From Brachycybe producta (lineage: Eukaryota; Arthropoda; Diplopoda; Playtdesmida; Andrognathidae), in contig JAUPFP010000001.1 in NCBI GenBank assembly GCA_036925085.1, positions 18,053,842 to 18,117,841 of the forward strand: 64,000 nt of DNA, read 5' to 3'. The translations under genes were made by a program, and so were the position numbers. Each line of letters starts with the position of its first letter. Within the stretch, counting starts at the first letter, position 1. The notes under the pieces are model-generated. The model made no database searches and had not been told where the DNA came from. It saw only the letters and a list, made by a program, of their open reading frames with translations. Below are positions 19,722-29,807 of the stretch, in pieces.

Positions 19722-22428
19722 GGTGATCTGTTACGATCACAAAGTCCCGGTTAAAGATGTAAGGTCGGAATTTACCCACGGCAAACATGATCGCCAAGCA
19801 TTCCTGCTCGGTGACACTATACCGTGTTTCCGGTCCCTTCATGAGACGGCTAGCGTAGGCCAGAACCCGAGGAGCCTTGTCCTCAGGTAGCTTCTGGTAT
19901 ACTACGACACCTAGACTGTACCCACTAGCATCGGTGTGAATTAACACCTCACCACGTGGATCATACATGGTGAGCACCGGTGCTTCGGTTAAAAATGCCT
20001 TTAACCGTTCGAAAGCTAGACCACACTGTTCCGACCAGTCAAAGGACGCATCCTTCCTGGTCAGATCATGCAGTGGTCTTGCGATCTTGGCGAAGTCCTT
20101 AATGAACCTACGGTAGTAGCCGGCCAGTCCAAAAAAACTTCGGACGGCGGTCACCGTTGTAGGGACATTGAACTCTTCGACTGCTCTTACGAGTCCCGGG
20201 TCCGGAGCAACTCCCTCGGCACTCACAATGTGACCGAGATATTTGACTTTGTCAAAACCGAAGAAACATTTCTTCGGCTGGAGTTTCAGCTCCGCCCCTC
20301 GTAACAGTCTCAGGACAGTACTCAAGCGTTCGAGAAACTGCTCAAAGGTGCTCCCAAAAACGATAATATCGTCTAGGTACACCAAGCAGCTCTCCCACTT
20401 GTGTCCCGCCAGCAAGAGGTCTAACGCTCTTTGCATAGTGGCAGGAGCATTGCAGAGTCCGAAAGGCATTTTTCGGAACTCAAACAGACCTTGAGAGCAA
20501 ATGAATGCTGTCTTCTCAATGTCTTGCTCCGCCATCCTGACCTGCCAGTAACCACTAGCAAGGTCTAGAGTTGCGAAATACTTCGCTCCAGCAAGTGAAT
20601 CGAGGGCATCATCGATGCGAGGTAACGGGTACTGATCCGCCTTAGTTTGGGCATTCAGTCGCCGATAGTCCACACAAAAACGGAAGCCACCATCCTTCTT
20701 GCGAACAAGCAAGATAGGGCTCGCGTAGGGACTATGCGAAGGTTGGATTACCCCTGCATCCAACATCTTCGCTACCTCTTCTCTCTCGATTGCACGAGCC
20801 GCCGGAGCGGTTCTTCGCAATCCTTCACGCACAGGAGGTAACCCACCGGTATCAATAGTGTGTTCGACGAGCGGGGTTTCCCCCAGCTCTGTATAATCGA
20901 ACGCAAAATGATCACGGCGTTCTAGCAGGAACTCCCGAAGCTGTGCCGCCTCATAAGGCTTCAGACTAGGTCCGATTTTAAGGCACTCTTCGAGAGTGGG
21001 CTTGACTTCCGCATTGAGGATCCGGCGACCTTTCTTGGTTGCCCCTCTCAACTTAGGCGGAAGCCCCCCTGGTCGACCATCTCCATGAGTGGGGTCTCCC
21101 CCTCTCAACTTAGATGGACCGTCCAGTCCCACCACTAGGGCTGCCTCCACAGCTTGAGCTGTCGCCACACCCTCCCCTGTTTCCAGGGCAATGGGTACGT
21201 CGGCAACATTCTCGAGCCAAATGTCGTAAGAGCCTTCTTCTGTGGCTTCGGCAATTCCTGCCACCGCCAACAGACCACGGCCACCCAAGGCTTTACGATG
21301 GGGCTCAACGAGAAGCAGCTGTCCAGGGCCAGCATGCTCTATCAAGCTCACGGAAACTACCTTCCGCTCATGAGCTGATAACCATACGTTCTGCAACAGT
21401 CGCAGGGAACAAACTTCCCCGCTTCTAATTGGAGAACTGGTCTCGGCAAGCGTAGGTGACACAATGTCAACCCACCCATCCACCTTTTCAGGCTCTGCAG
21501 GCATACCTTCCGGGAACCCGAAAGGAGGAAGTAGCACCGGCTCCACAGAATCGTGAAGCCTCGCCAACGCCTCCAATACGGAGCTCGGAAGTTGTACCGA
21601 AGTACCCTGCGCAGCCTGGATGGCCAGTGCGGCATGAAGATCATCTGGATGTGCATTCCAGATGTCTTCCCGGAAATAAACTTTCCGGCTCACGACGTCC
21701 AACATTAACCCAAACCGGGAAGCCAGGTCAACACCTATTACGGCTTCCCCTTCACCCTCAATGAGGAGAAGATGGGTACGTATGGACCGTCCGTGGATTG
21801 ACATGTCCACGTACATGACTCCTTCTATCTGGATGGAGTACCCGCTCATGCCCGTAAGGAATGAGGGGAGGCTAACCTCCTGCACCGGTAACTCCATCTC
21901 CCGTGCCACCGACATGCTCATTACCGATACTTCGGCACCGGTGTCGACGATCGACTCAACCAGCCGACCATCCATCGACACCAGAACACGCGGTGCCCCA
22001 CGCAAGTAAGCACGGCTCTGTAATTCCGGAATGGGCAACCGTCGTTGCCCGACATTACTTCTCTGAGCCTCATCCGGTCGTACCGGATGCTCAGGGGCCT
22101 GGCTTCCAGTCTCCACTCCAGGAGACCCACCAGGCCTGGGCGACAGCATGGGCGCACCAATGCTCGAAGCCCTCGTAATGCCCGTACCATTCGGACCTTC
22201 CTCCCCCTCATCAGGGAAGAAAGGTGCCACCCAGCTCTCCAGCCGGGCAAGCGCAGCTTCCAGTGTGGGGCTTGGCTCCTGAAATACCCACTGGGTAATT
22301 TCTGGGTCCGCAGACCTAGCCAGAGGCACCCCTGCGTCATGCAGGATACCCACATATCTGGAGACTGCCCGAAGGTACGCTCCTTCTTTACTTCGCCGGC
22401 TTTGCCGGACACCTGAGTTTTGTAGCAT
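19639..22428 (-). pseudogene. pol: E1 Pol: protease, reverse transcriptase, RNase H (frameshifted)
   Basis: An aspartic protease with IVDTGAEVSVMS (residues 161-172) is followed by a ~250-residue linker, then RT with FCVDYRRLNAQTK, TLDLASGYWQ, FGLCNAPATMQR, VYLDDIIVFG (catalytic YLDD near residue 681, 20361-20384) and YLGHIVSAEG. RNase H follows with HTDASGYSLG (~829), TEQECLAI (~871) and VTDHHAL (~899). Immediately after VTDHHAL the frame is lost (SFADCQKPAR..) relative to E3. Sequence comparison shows 4 nt fewer at about 19705-19715, and the remainder continues in the 19721 frame. The start is taken at 22428, 18 nt past the gag stop and in another frame, so expression would need frameshifting or reinitiation. 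Confidence 0.85.
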
Positions 22429-22445
22429 TACCGGTCGACTGCAGC

Positions 22446-23909
22446 TCAGTTCTGCAGGGACCGGCGCCGGTTTAACGAGGGCGGGCCCTCGTTTCTGGCA
22501 ACAGGTAGATAGAACATCTGTCCATCAATGACGGTGGACAGATACTCCCGGCCCTGCAGTACCACGGGTGCTAGACCCGGCAGGTACTGCACCACTGGGC
22601 TTTCGCCCGGTGGTACTCGAGCAACCTGTCCTTGGGCAACAGCCCTCGGACAGTCCTTCCTAAGGTGACCCATTTGGTTACACCGAAAGCATGGACCTGG
22701 TTGCCTACGAGTAGGACCTCCACCTCCAGCCGTTTGGCTGGAACCTGACGGGGCTGCTGTGGACTTATTTCCACCCTGGCTCTGCCGCTTCGTCCTTCTT
22801 CCCTTCTGCCCTCCGGTCTTGGCAGTAGCTCCGTCCGATTTGGACGGTGCCGCTGCCTTCCCACCCGAAGAGGTAGAAGTAGACGTAGCAGAGCCCTTGG
22901 GCTTTGCCACAGCACCAGAGACCTTGGCCGCAGCCTGGGTCCCTGGTACCGTCAAGGTACGGGCAGGTAACGCTCCCGCTGTAAGCATGTCGGCCTCGAC
23001 CAACATTGCCTCGGTGGTAAAGTCCCTGACCGTCTCAGCTTTCGATCCCCAGAGAGGTCTGAGAATCTCCGGCTGCAGTTTCTTCTTATACCGGAGGAGT
23101 CGACAAGACTCATCCTCACCAGGAGAAACTCGTTCTGCCAGCTCAACAAAGCGCCAGTAGAACGCCTGGAGTGATTCCGCAGGCCCTTGCTTCATGGCCT
23201 CGAAACGGTCAAAACAGGCCTGAGCCTGATTCTTCGTCCCAAAGCGGTGAAGCATAGCCTGCCTCAACTCCGGCCAGGTCAGGTTCGGCTTGAACTTCAC
23301 CAAACAGGCGTAATGTTCCTCAGCCGGACCATCGAGCAGGTACGTAAAGAAACTGCACCTGGCCTCATCCGTCCAGCGCTGAGCCCGAGCTTTGGCTTCG
23401 AACTGCCGGAGAAAAGGCGTAATGTCCTCTCGTCCATCATACCGGATGAACGAGTGAACTGGGTTAAAGAACCCAAACGCCTGGATCTCCGACGGGACAG
23501 CCGGTGCAGGCGTCCACGGCGCGGTACTTACCCGCCGTGGTGCCCTGCTCCGGTTCCCCGAAGTCTCAGCATCGGGTTCAGCATCCTCGGGTTCCACCAA
23601 GTGGACCCGTGGTCGCTGAACGGGCGGAGGAACTCCCCGACCGCCTCCCATAGGAGCGGTCCGAGTTCCTCCACCTGGAGGCACCCGCCTGGCCGGAGCC
23701 GGCGGCACCTCCCTACCTGCACCTTCCCGGTGCACGGGCGACGGTGTGAACCGAGGTTGCGACCGATGGAGCCGCCCGATCCCTGGGGAAAGATGACCCT
23801 GCAATCGCAGTTCATCAATCCCCCTGGCAACCTCACGGCGCTCCTCCTCAGTCATCGACGCCAACCATGACGTCGTGTTCACTGAGGGTGGCCCCGGGGT
23901 CCCTACCAC
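22446..23909 (-). CDS. gag: E1 Gag (487 aa)
   Basis: A proline/arginine-rich N-terminal third is followed by a Gypsy-type capsid region (FIRYDGREDITPFLRQFEAK, then EHYACLVKFKP, FGTKNQAQACFDRF and ESLQAFYWRF; about residues 155-300). A basic serine-rich linker leads to one CCHC zinc knuckle (CFRCNQMGHLRKDC, about residue 405). Gag forms the particle and binds the RNA. It is intact from ATG to stop. The capsid is recognisably related to the gags of E2 and E4. An upstream ORF (24325-23918) lies just before it in another frame. Confidence 0.85.
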   Translation of the reverse strand: MVGTPGPPSVNTTSWLASMTEEERREVARGIDELRLQGHLSPGIGRLHRSQPRFTPSPVHREGAGREVPPAPARRVPPGGGTRTAPMGGGRGVPPPVQRPRVHLVEPEDAEPDAETSGNRSRAPRRVSTAPWTPAPAVPSEIQAFGFFNPVHSFIRYDGREDITPFLRQFEAKARAQRWTDEARCSFFTYLLDGPAEEHYACLVKFKPNLTWPELRQAMLHRFGTKNQAQACFDRFEAMKQGPAESLQAFYWRFVELAERVSPGEDESCRLLRYKKKLQPEILRPLWGSKAETVRDFTTEAMLVEADMLTAGALPARTLTVPGTQAAAKVSGAVAKPKGSATSTSTSSGGKAAAPSKSDGATAKTGGQKGRRTKRQSQGGNKSTAAPSGSSQTAGGGGPTRRQPGPCFRCNQMGHLRKDCPRAVAQGQVARVPPGESPVVQYLPGLAPVVLQGREYLSTVIDGQMFYLPVARNEGPPSLNRRRSLQN

Positions 23910-23917
23910 CTCTCCGG

Positions 23918-24325
23918 CTAAGGGATTACCCCCCGTCCAACCGGACGGGAGGCGGTGGAGGTTAACAGGCCGGCCATGGGCCGTACGCCTGTCCCAGTTG
24001 GGGTCGGTGACCCTCCATCACCACCATCTCCCGGTGCTCCACCGGAGGCAGTGTCCCGACGGTGCGTCCGCACCGTCACAAAGCCTCCAGCCGGAGGTTG
24101 GTCCGTAGGTTCAACCTCTACGACACCTTCCTCCGTGGAATCACCGGGCGCGTTCCCGCCAACAGCACCCTCAACAGGGTGCCGCCCCTCCGGCCGCCTA
24201 CCGCGGCCGATAGTGCGGGAACGCAACTCCAATCCTTCCAACAAACTGCTTCCCCGACCAGACATCGGGAAAACAGGGTCTTGGCCGATTTCGTCCGTGC
24301 GAACACGGGCAAAACTGGCCACCAC
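23918..24325 (-). CDS. E1 leader ORF (135 aa)
   Basis: Open from ATG to a TAG nine bases before the gag start, in a different frame. It is rich in Gly, Arg, Pro and Glu (SGRGSSLLEG, VEVEPTDQPP). It could be a short upstream ORF, the original N-terminus of Gag separated by a frameshift, or chance openness in GC-rich DNA. No homology is recognised. Confidence 0.3.
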   Translation of the reverse strand: MVASFARVRTDEIGQDPVFPMSGRGSSLLEGLELRSRTIGRGRRPEGRHPVEGAVGGNAPGDSTEEGVVEVEPTDQPPAGGFVTVRTHRRDTASGGAPGDGGDGGSPTPTGTGVRPMAGLLTSTASRPVGRGVIP

Positions 24326-24339
24326 TTGTTAGAAGAAAC

Positions 24340-25130
24340 TCTACCGTGAAATACGGTGAATTTACGGACAAGAGTCCGCAAAACACCGACAATTAACGGT
24401 AGAACCGTAAACTACCGCAGTTTCACGGACAAAAGTCCGTGTCCCACGGTTAGATTTACGGTGGAGTTCCTTCTTACCGTTTTCAACCGGTGATGTACGG
24501 ACAACCGTCCGTTATTCACCGTCTAATCGCGGTAAAAAGCTCTTTCACCGTCCAAGAACGGAGATACACGGACAACGGTCCGTAATCTACCGTCCACCAA
24601 CGGTGAAACTGTCTTCTTACCGTGTTCGAACGGTGATTCACGGACAAACGTCCGTAATCCACCGTCTTCTTACGGTAAAACTTGACCGTAACCTGGTTTT
24701 ACCACGGTATCACGGACAAAAGTCTGTGTCCCACGGTATAACACCGGTAAACCTGGCCGTAGACGGGGTTCGGCCGCAGTTCCACGGACAAAAGTCCGTG
24801 CCCTACGGTGTACTACCTGTCTACCGGACAAGCTACGGTAAAGTTACCTTTTCACCGGGTTCTACCGGTCCTGCACGGTAAATCACCGTGCTACCGGTAT
24901 ACTGACGGTGAAAATGACCGTTATCCCGCGTTCGGACGGTCCTGCACGGTCAACCACCGTGCCCACCGTCCTACTTACGGATAACCTAGGGCTTTCCCCG
25001 GTGACCACTGCGGTATCACGGACAACCGTCCGCGTCCCACGGTCCTTCACCGGACTACTACGCCCTAAGCCGCGATCGGCCGTAGTTCCGTGGACAAATG
25101 TCCACGCCCTACCGGCACCCCACGACTCCG
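24340..25130 (-). repeat. E1 leader array: ~72-bp units carrying short palindromes
   Basis: The core ACGGACAA-NN-GTCCGT or close variants occurs at about 24364, 24426, 24497, 24569, 24640, 24715, 24784, 25018 and 25089, mostly 71-74 bp apart. Intervening degenerate units lie near 24870 and 24943. Each core is an inverted repeat (stem of six bases, 4-6-base loop). It lies in the untranslated leader between the primer-binding site and gag, where packaging or translation signals would be expected. Confidence 0.7.
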
Positions 25131-25169
25131 GTCTTACCGACCGCACAAGAGAGGCTGGTGGTAGCGCTA

Positions 25170-25186
25170 CCCGGCGCCTCCACCAA
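25170..25186 (-). promoter_or_regulatory. E1 primer-binding site
   Basis: Minus strand TGGTGGAGGCGCCGGGT starts two bases after the 5' LTR. TGG matches a tRNA CCA end. The priming tRNA could not be named. Confidence 0.6.
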
Positions 25187-25187
25187 T

Positions 25188-26023
25188 TGTAACGACCCGA
25201 CTTGGTCGCTACAATACCTACGGCAAATTCGAACCAACTTACCGTCGCTTGACCTCCTTGGGACGGGTCGAAGCGCTGGCCAGCCCTCTTGTACCCGTCC
25301 GTGCCACGGGTAGCGCCGGTTGGAGGTCCTGTCCCTCGCCGCAAGTCGACGGACGAAAGACCGCCGAACAAGACGAGGAACCCACGGTAGATCCCCGATG
25401 GATCCTACCGCGGAACCGCGCGCGAAGCACCGGCCGACACGCTGGAAAACACGCCGGACACAGGACGGTGAAGTACCGGTGCACCCCACCGGTAAACCCC
25501 CACCCTCCTCGCGGTAACTTCCCCACAATGTATTATTAAAGGACACGGACACAGTGGTTAAGGAGTGAAAATAAACAATATATATTTATTCAACAAGAAT
25601 AAATGAACAATAAAACACTCACTGTAAATAGGCAATATCTGCTGGTAAATTCTACCAGCAGAGAGCCAAAACAAGAGATGCAAATAGATGATAAAAGATG
25701 AAACTCCTGGCTAATCCCAGCCAGGAGAAGAGGTTAACAACCTCCACACTCCAAGGAAACAAAGAGATGAATGGCGGCCATCTTGGCCACCTGCTGAATG
25801 ATGAGAGCATACACCTATCCTCACACATCAAGGGTTTCACTTCCACTGTCCAGTATACAATGGCCGCCGCCATTATATACACCCCCAGGCTGCTCCACCT
25901 GGGGGAGGACAGGGACCCTTGCTGGCCATTTTGTCGTCTGCCTGGCACTCAATTTAGCAAGTGCCTAGCAGACGACATGGGATTTAGTTCTGCACCACAA
26001 AGGAGCAGAACTGGGTCGTCACA
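25188..26023 (-). repeat. E1 5' LTR
   Basis: 836 bp, nearly identical to the 3' LTR. On the minus strand it has a TATATAA at 25873-25879 and an AATAAA at 25585-25590, a plausible U3/R promoter and poly(A) signal order. Confidence 0.92.
25873..25879 (-). promoter_or_regulatory. TATA-like box in E1 5' LTR
   Basis: Minus-strand TATATAA about 145 bp inside the LTR and about 280 bp before the poly(A) signal, which fits an LTR promoter. Confidence 0.4.
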
Positions 26024-26174
26024 TTAACAAATATTGAAATTGTTGTTGGGTTTATATCAATAGGGTTTTATATTTTCTGGTTTTGACAATGCATTTTCTA
26101 TGCTGCACTTGGACTCTTGTCCCTCTGCCATAGGCCTTTATGGCTGCTTGCAGAGTAATTTAAAAAAAAAAAAA
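26024..26174 (+). mobile_element. LINE 3' UTR end and poly(A)
   Basis: Continuation of the LINE after E1 and its TTAA duplication. The sequence around gaccaatgcat/ttttgacaatgca resembles that just before 12916. It ends ggcctttatggctgcttg-cagagtaattt followed by 13 A (26162-26174), typical of a CR1-like tail. Confidence 0.7.
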
Positions 26175-26182
26175 GTTGAACT

Positions 26183-26845
26183 TGACCACCAAAACTGGTT
26201 TGTGTGAAAATGCTTTTAAAGAGACCATTACCTCCAGAAATTTATTTTCAAAATATTGTCAAGACGGGCAAGACCCTTCCAAGGATTGCCGAAACGGTTT
26301 TTCAAATTAAAAATCTTGAAGGATGGATACTCAAGATTCGAAAACTCGAATCTTGAAAAATATTCGAGATTCGAAAGCTCGAATCTTCGCGCTTTTTTCT
26401 TTTTTGAGTCCTAACCGAAAAAACTGTTAAAAACTCTGGTAAAATTAGTTTTAACTCCATTGACGTCCAATAGAAGAGTTCACTAACAAAGAAAAACGGC
26501 AATTTTTGCAATTTCGGTGGTACCCGGATCACCAATATCACTTTGTGGCAACCCTGAGTGCCACATTGTTGACAATTTATTAATAATGTAATATTATTTC
26601 ATTTTTTTGTATCTTAATGATAGGATTGATAGGAATGATAGGATTCTTATATGAATCACTCAAGATTCGAGAACCTTTTAGGACTCGGAATCAGATTCGA
26701 GAAAATTTAGGATTCGTCCCACCTCTAATTAAAATCATAAAAAAAAATTAAAAATGAAGTGACTTTTCATGAGCCACCAATCAATATTTTGACAATAAAT
26801 ATCTGGAGGTAATGATATCTTTAAGTACTGTTTTCATGGTGATAC
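26183..26845. repeat. Imperfect terminal inverted repeats, ~0.65 kb
   Basis: The left arm (26203-26262: gaaaatgcttttaaagag, attacctccagaaattta) is the reverse complement of the right arm (26795-26840: taaatatctggaggtaat, ctttaagtactgttttca). The interior has several copies of (g)attcgag/ctcgaatc words (26320-26400 and 26660-26720). No gene is seen. It is probably a non-autonomous DNA element sitting in the host tandem repeat. Confidence 0.45.
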
Positions 26846-27493
26846 TGCTGTCGCGACACTGCTGTTATGGCATGTTTGCATTTGTGTCATCGTGGGAACA
26901 GAGGTGTCGCATATCAAAAAGTTTTGATATGCGGCACTAGCGTTGTCACGACACTACCATCTACTTCCACACTCAGCAATATTTGCTTCCGCGCTTCTGC
27001 AAGCACAATGTGCAACATATTTCATTGATGTGTGCCACACGACAACTCAAATTTGTTGCACCAGCCGTATGAACAGGTTACTGCTGTGGTAGCAGATGTT
27101 TCTTCATTTCATGACATCGGTGTCGCAACATAATTGTCACTGAAAAATCGGGCTTTAGAGTAGTCTTGAGCATTTAAAATGAAGACGTAGTGTGTTTACC
27201 ATTTAAGTTCATTGACATAATTATGGGGATTTTTTGCACGTTGGACTTGTATGTACTGTTGTTAGTTCCCCTAAATGTTTTTGTTTTCCTCGGACAGCTT
27301 AAACTACGAAATAATAGACCTACCAATGAAATTATTCAATAAGTACAAATTTTGTTGTCAAAAATAATAAAACATTACCGACCTAAATAAAGTTTTGTTT
27401 TTTTATTTTTGTTGCTTAATGCAACCAAATTGCTATGTCTTGACAAGAAGGGACTTTGAGATGGTGGATGGTCTTTTTTCACAATTGTGAACA
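26846..27493. other. Unique AT-rich DNA, no gene
   Basis: A short hairpin catatcaaaaagttttgatatg lies at 26908-26929. Scattered gtcgcgacac/gtcacgacac words lie near 26860 and 26945. No coding region is recognised. Confidence 0.5.
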
Positions 27494-27600
27494 CTTAGCT
27501 AACAAAAAAATCCGCATCTCAACCTCTAATCGTTCTGGGGAGTTAGAACAACTCCCTAGAACGATTAGAGGTTGAGATGCGGATTTTTTTGTTAGATAAG
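27494..27600. repeat. Near-perfect 46-bp-arm hairpin
   Basis: Arms 27499-27544 and 27550-27595 match with a single mismatch around a 5-base loop. A few further bases pair outside. It is either a tiny MITE or, if transcribed, a dsRNA/miRNA-like precursor. Confidence 0.8.
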
Positions 27601-27925
27601 AGTGGGACAATATATCCTGACACTTGACAAAAGATTTCCGAGTGATCAATATTTGAAAATTCGATTATAGAAAAAGACAATTTGTTTTCTTCTCAGACAA
27701 CTGCACATGACGTTACAGGCTGTATGACTCACATATATTGTGTACATTGAATATGCATGAAACTGAAGAGCGTTTTGCTCAAATGAAGAGAAATTTGTAT
27801 ATATAAATATAAGCGTTCCTTTGAAGAGCTGGTCAGACTCAACCCATAGCCTTTGATACTATAGAAGGGAACGCCCACTGCAATAATTTTTTCATGTTGG
27901 TTTTCTGATTTGCTATAATGTAGGG

Positions 27926-28080
27926 CCTATATGTCTCATCCATTTGGTGTAATTGTCCATTACACGAACTGTACGTCCATTTTGCGTTTTGCATCAGGAC
28001 AATCTTATGTGCATTTTTCAAAATGAACAAACATTTTGTGTAATGGACAATTACCCTAAATGGATATGCGACATATATGT
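27926..28080. repeat. Foldback, arms ~45 bp
   Basis: Left catttggtgtaattgtccat (about 27941) against right tggacaattaccctaaatgg (about 28044), with outer pairing through atatgtctcat/cgacatatat. The spacer is about 65 bp. Confidence 0.65.
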
Positions 28081-28118
28081 ACATTATATAAGCGCCCCGT
28101 CTATTATTCTTTCACAGG

Positions 28119-28248
28119 CAATTGTGCCCATTGCAATTGGCAATTGCTCCGCCCTTTTATGAAATTCATCAATTTCTAATTGGTTTGTTACTTGGTCTGA
28201 CATCATAAAAGGGCGGAGGAAAAGAAATTCTAATGCTGGGCACAATTT
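28119..28248. repeat. Foldback, arms ~43 bp
   Basis: Left aattgtgcccattgcaattg and ctccgcccttttatga (28120-28162) against right tcataaaagggcggag and gctgggcacaatt (28203-28247). Mismatches lie in the middle. Confidence 0.65.
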
Positions 28249-29107
28249 TCAAATTACTCAAGCAACACAAGTCTGTAAGGTCCCTAGAGTTCTTTGTGTT
28301 TCTTGCTTTCGTTTCGTTTGCACGTAACTTTTATTTTTCGTGACTATAACATAACACTGACAACAGGCACTCGCATTTTAGTGAAATAATTTTTGAAGTT
28401 CTCAAAAAAAATCAAATTATGTATCTATCATTTTTGCATAAAAATACAAGGTTTTTTTTCTCAAAACATCAAAGTTTTCTTCGATTTGTCAGCTCACGAC
28501 AGAAAACTACGATGGAAGCGTAAGAAAAATTTTAAAATTATTGAAATGGGATTTTTTTTTATAAGAAAAAAAACAGAACACTTGTCATGTTTTAGTAAGT
28601 TTAAACTAGGCCTAATTAATAAATGCTTACATTAGTAGAGAGAACTTAAAGACCACAATCAAATTTAAAAACAACATTTTAAACTTAATTGGTTATAAAT
28701 AACGCTGGATGATTGTTTTGGAAGCATAAGTACCTTGCAAACGTTTTTCAGGAAGAACATTATGATAAAATTCAATTTTAGAAAACTAGAACTTTAAAAA
28801 TGTATGCTAAAAGTTTTTTTCATGTTATTATCTTCATTATCTTAAAAAATGAACAATTTGTACTGGTTTTAAAATGACTTGTTTTTAGTGTTTTTTTTTG
28901 GCATCAAATCTTGTTATAAAGTTTTTATTTTGAAACATATCAAATCATTATGGAAAGAAAAACAACTTTTTGTAATAACGGAGGCTGTTCTAGTTTCTAA
29001 ATTTTTCATAATGTTTTTCCTAAAAAAAAAAGTTTGCCTGAAAACTTGAATTTTCCCTTTGTGGTTCTACTAAAATTTAACTAAAAGTCAACCTTTTTAA
29101 CTGTAAT
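28249..29107. other. Unique AT-rich DNA, no gene
   Basis: Long poly-T/poly-A runs. One 80-codon plus-strand frame at 28393-28635 is Lys/Phe-rich translation of AT-rich DNA and is not a credible gene. Confidence 0.5.
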
Positions 29108-29350
29108 GCCGTTTTCACACACACATACCTGCTTTTCCTCTGCTCCGGCTCCGCCCATGGGGTCTTTCACACGTGTCGGTATTGCTCCACGCCTCTCCGG
29201 CATCCGGCTTGCTGAAATTATCGCCGGCGTGATCAGTTGCTGGGCGACACTATTGACGGGGATTGACTGTGTGTGAAAACTTCCATTTAAATTGCATCTG
29301 GTGCCGGAGTCGAAGCCGGTTACGATTTTACTAGTGTGTATGTAAACGGC
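29108..29350. mobile_element. Small MITE
   Basis: Termini gccgttttcacacacacata and tagtgtgtatgtaaacggc are inverted repeats (~19 bp, 3-4 mismatches). Inner gtttaaatt/tttcacacgtg words and a GC-rich body contrast with the flanks. No coding capacity. Confidence 0.5.
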
Positions 29351-29662
29351 CTGACAGTACTGAGCTGAACGCAATTTAAATATATTAAATTCTAAACCTT
29401 TTGAAAAGTAACATTAAGCATAAACCACCACTACAGCTAACAAATAAAATTCGTTTTAATTAAACTTTTGCTAATAAACTGATTAAACAATAAATGAAGT
29501 CAATTCTAAAATCAATTCTTAATTTAAAATTCATTAATTATCTGATTCAAGACCTAACTTTAACAAAAAATTTGATATGGAGCAATAATAGTTAAGAAAT
29601 TATAAACTTTATTAACAAGATAATTTTAAAAATTTAAATTAACAAAACAATGATTTTTACAG
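29351..29662. other. Intronic/intergenic, nothing recognised
   Basis: Very AT-rich. Probably the intron preceding the exon at 29663. Confidence 0.4.
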
Positions 29663-29807
29663 ATTGAATACTTATGTTCAACCTAAAGACCTGGACGAAG
29701 ACCGTAAAGCATTTTTAGTAACATATCCGCAATTGATTGAGGACATGATGTCTATTGCAAAACGAGATTCAGTGCCGCCCAGTGGTTATCTCGATCATTT
29801 CAGAAGG
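29663..29807 (+). CDS. Single exon of a host gene, possibly farnesyl-diphosphate-synthase-like
   Basis: A 145-nt open exon bounded by a clean acceptor (gatttttacag) and a donor (AGG|gtaaaa). It translates with one leading base as LNTYVQPKDLDEDRKAFLV, then TYPQLIEDMMSIAKRDSVPP and SGYLDHFRR. The composition and flanks look like a real cellular exon in unique DNA. The pattern (charged residues, F, P.LI..., a variable stretch, then ..FRR at an exon end) resembles the N-terminal segment of farnesyl diphosphate synthases just before the 'V(L/E)(D/E)YN' block, but the match is weak and made from memory. No neighbouring exon was found within the window, which is expected if introns hold large insertions such as E2. 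Confidence 0.5.

Larger units (their letters stand above)
12917..26023 (-). mobile_element. LTR retrotransposon E1 (Ty3/Gypsy type)
   Basis: A 13.1-kb element flanked by TTAA (12913-12916 and 26024-26027), with TG..CA LTRs that differ by one substitution and one 3-bp indel. Reading on the minus strand: 5' LTR, primer-binding site, repeat-rich leader, gag, pol (protease, RT, RNase H), integrase fused to a very long tail, polypurine tract, 3' LTR. The interior is visibly GC-rich against the AT-rich surroundings. It lies in the 3' UTR of the LINE. It is recent but disabled by a frameshift in RNase H. Confidence 0.92.

Noticed and set aside
28393..28635. 80-codon plus-strand ORF
   Set aside because: Lys/Phe/Ile-rich translation of AT-rich DNA; no conserved features.
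29081..29374. 97-codon minus-strand ORF
   Set aside because: Lies within the MITE at 29108-29350 and reflects its GC-rich body.
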